A stretch of DNA of 5,551 nucleotides from Actinomycetes bacterium. Lineage in GTDB: Bacteria > Actinomycetota > Aquicultoria > SURF-47 > JAUUWJ01. How positions within the stretch are numbered: position 1 is the first letter of the stretch; each line of letters opens with the position of its first letter. Made by a program: the position numbers and the translations under genes. Location: assembly GCA_030589175.1 (NCBI GenBank), contig JAUUWJ010000063.1, positions 1 to 5,551 of the forward strand, in the 5' to 3' direction. The notes below the pieces were generated by a model, which worked only from the letters and a program-made list of their open reading frames with translations, searched no databases and was not told the DNA's origin. Positions 5,516 through 5,551 of the stretch are shown piece by piece.

Positions 5516-5551
5516 GAAAGCGAAAATTTGGAGGATGAGTTGTCCGGCAAG

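Noticed and set aside
5525..5551. tRNA or protein start at GGAGGATGAGTTG near the window end
   Set aside because: GGAGG abuts ATG with no spacing, a TTG start leaves only four codons, and the tRNA reading lacks the expected U8 and D-arm layout; too little sequence to judge.

Overview
The window is a compact stretch of bacterial chromosome, roughly 40% GC, with every recognisable gene on the + strand. It opens in the 3' end of secA, which keeps only its C-terminal zinc motif. Next comes prfB (peptide chain release factor 2), which is interrupted at codon 24 by an in-frame TGA inside a complete programmed +1 frameshift site. A short AT-rich inverted repeat separates it from a PHP-family metallophosphatase of the YcdX type. 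After that come the two halves of transketolase as separate genes (N-terminal TPP-binding subunit, then pyrimidine-binding plus C-terminal subunit). The last gene is a predicted lipoprotein with a GH114 / TM1410-like TIM-barrel glycosidase domain.

Several features point to an uncultured lineage such as Candidate Phyla Radiation (Patescibacteria), though the window cannot prove it. These are the split transketolase, a SecA zinc motif with an enlarged loop, AT-rich 'AAATCCTAAATTCTAAAC'-style intergenic repeats, GC-rich palindromes (CCCCGATGCATCGGGG and GCCTGCC-GGTA-GGCAGGC), and weak or absent Shine-Dalgarno sequences before most starts. RF2 is present with a TGA-dependent frameshift, and the PHP gene ends in TGA, so UGA is a stop codon here. 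That argues against the UGA=Gly lineages (Gracilibacteria/Absconditabacteria).

Layout: 1-204 secA end; 205-311 spacer with a small tandem repeat; 312-1422 prfB; 1423-1568 inverted-repeat spacer; 1569-2297 PHP phosphatase; 2298-2382 spacer; 2383-3213 and 3242-4201 transketolase subunits, 28 nt apart and surely co-transcribed; 4202-4312 spacer with an 18-bp perfect palindrome and overlapping potential hairpins; 4313-5353 lipoprotein; 5354-5551 non-coding on this strand, with promoter/operator-like repeats and a GC-rich hairpin.

The genes do not form one pathway. secA-prfB is a housekeeping pair seen in several phyla, the transketolase pair serves the non-oxidative pentose phosphate pathway, and the lipoprotein probably acts on envelope or extracellular polysaccharide. 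I see no clear undescribed system. The points most worth a second look are the frameshift site in a region with few Shine-Dalgarno sequences, the repeat that reaches into the prfB coding end, and the structured, palindrome-bearing leader of the lipoprotein gene.
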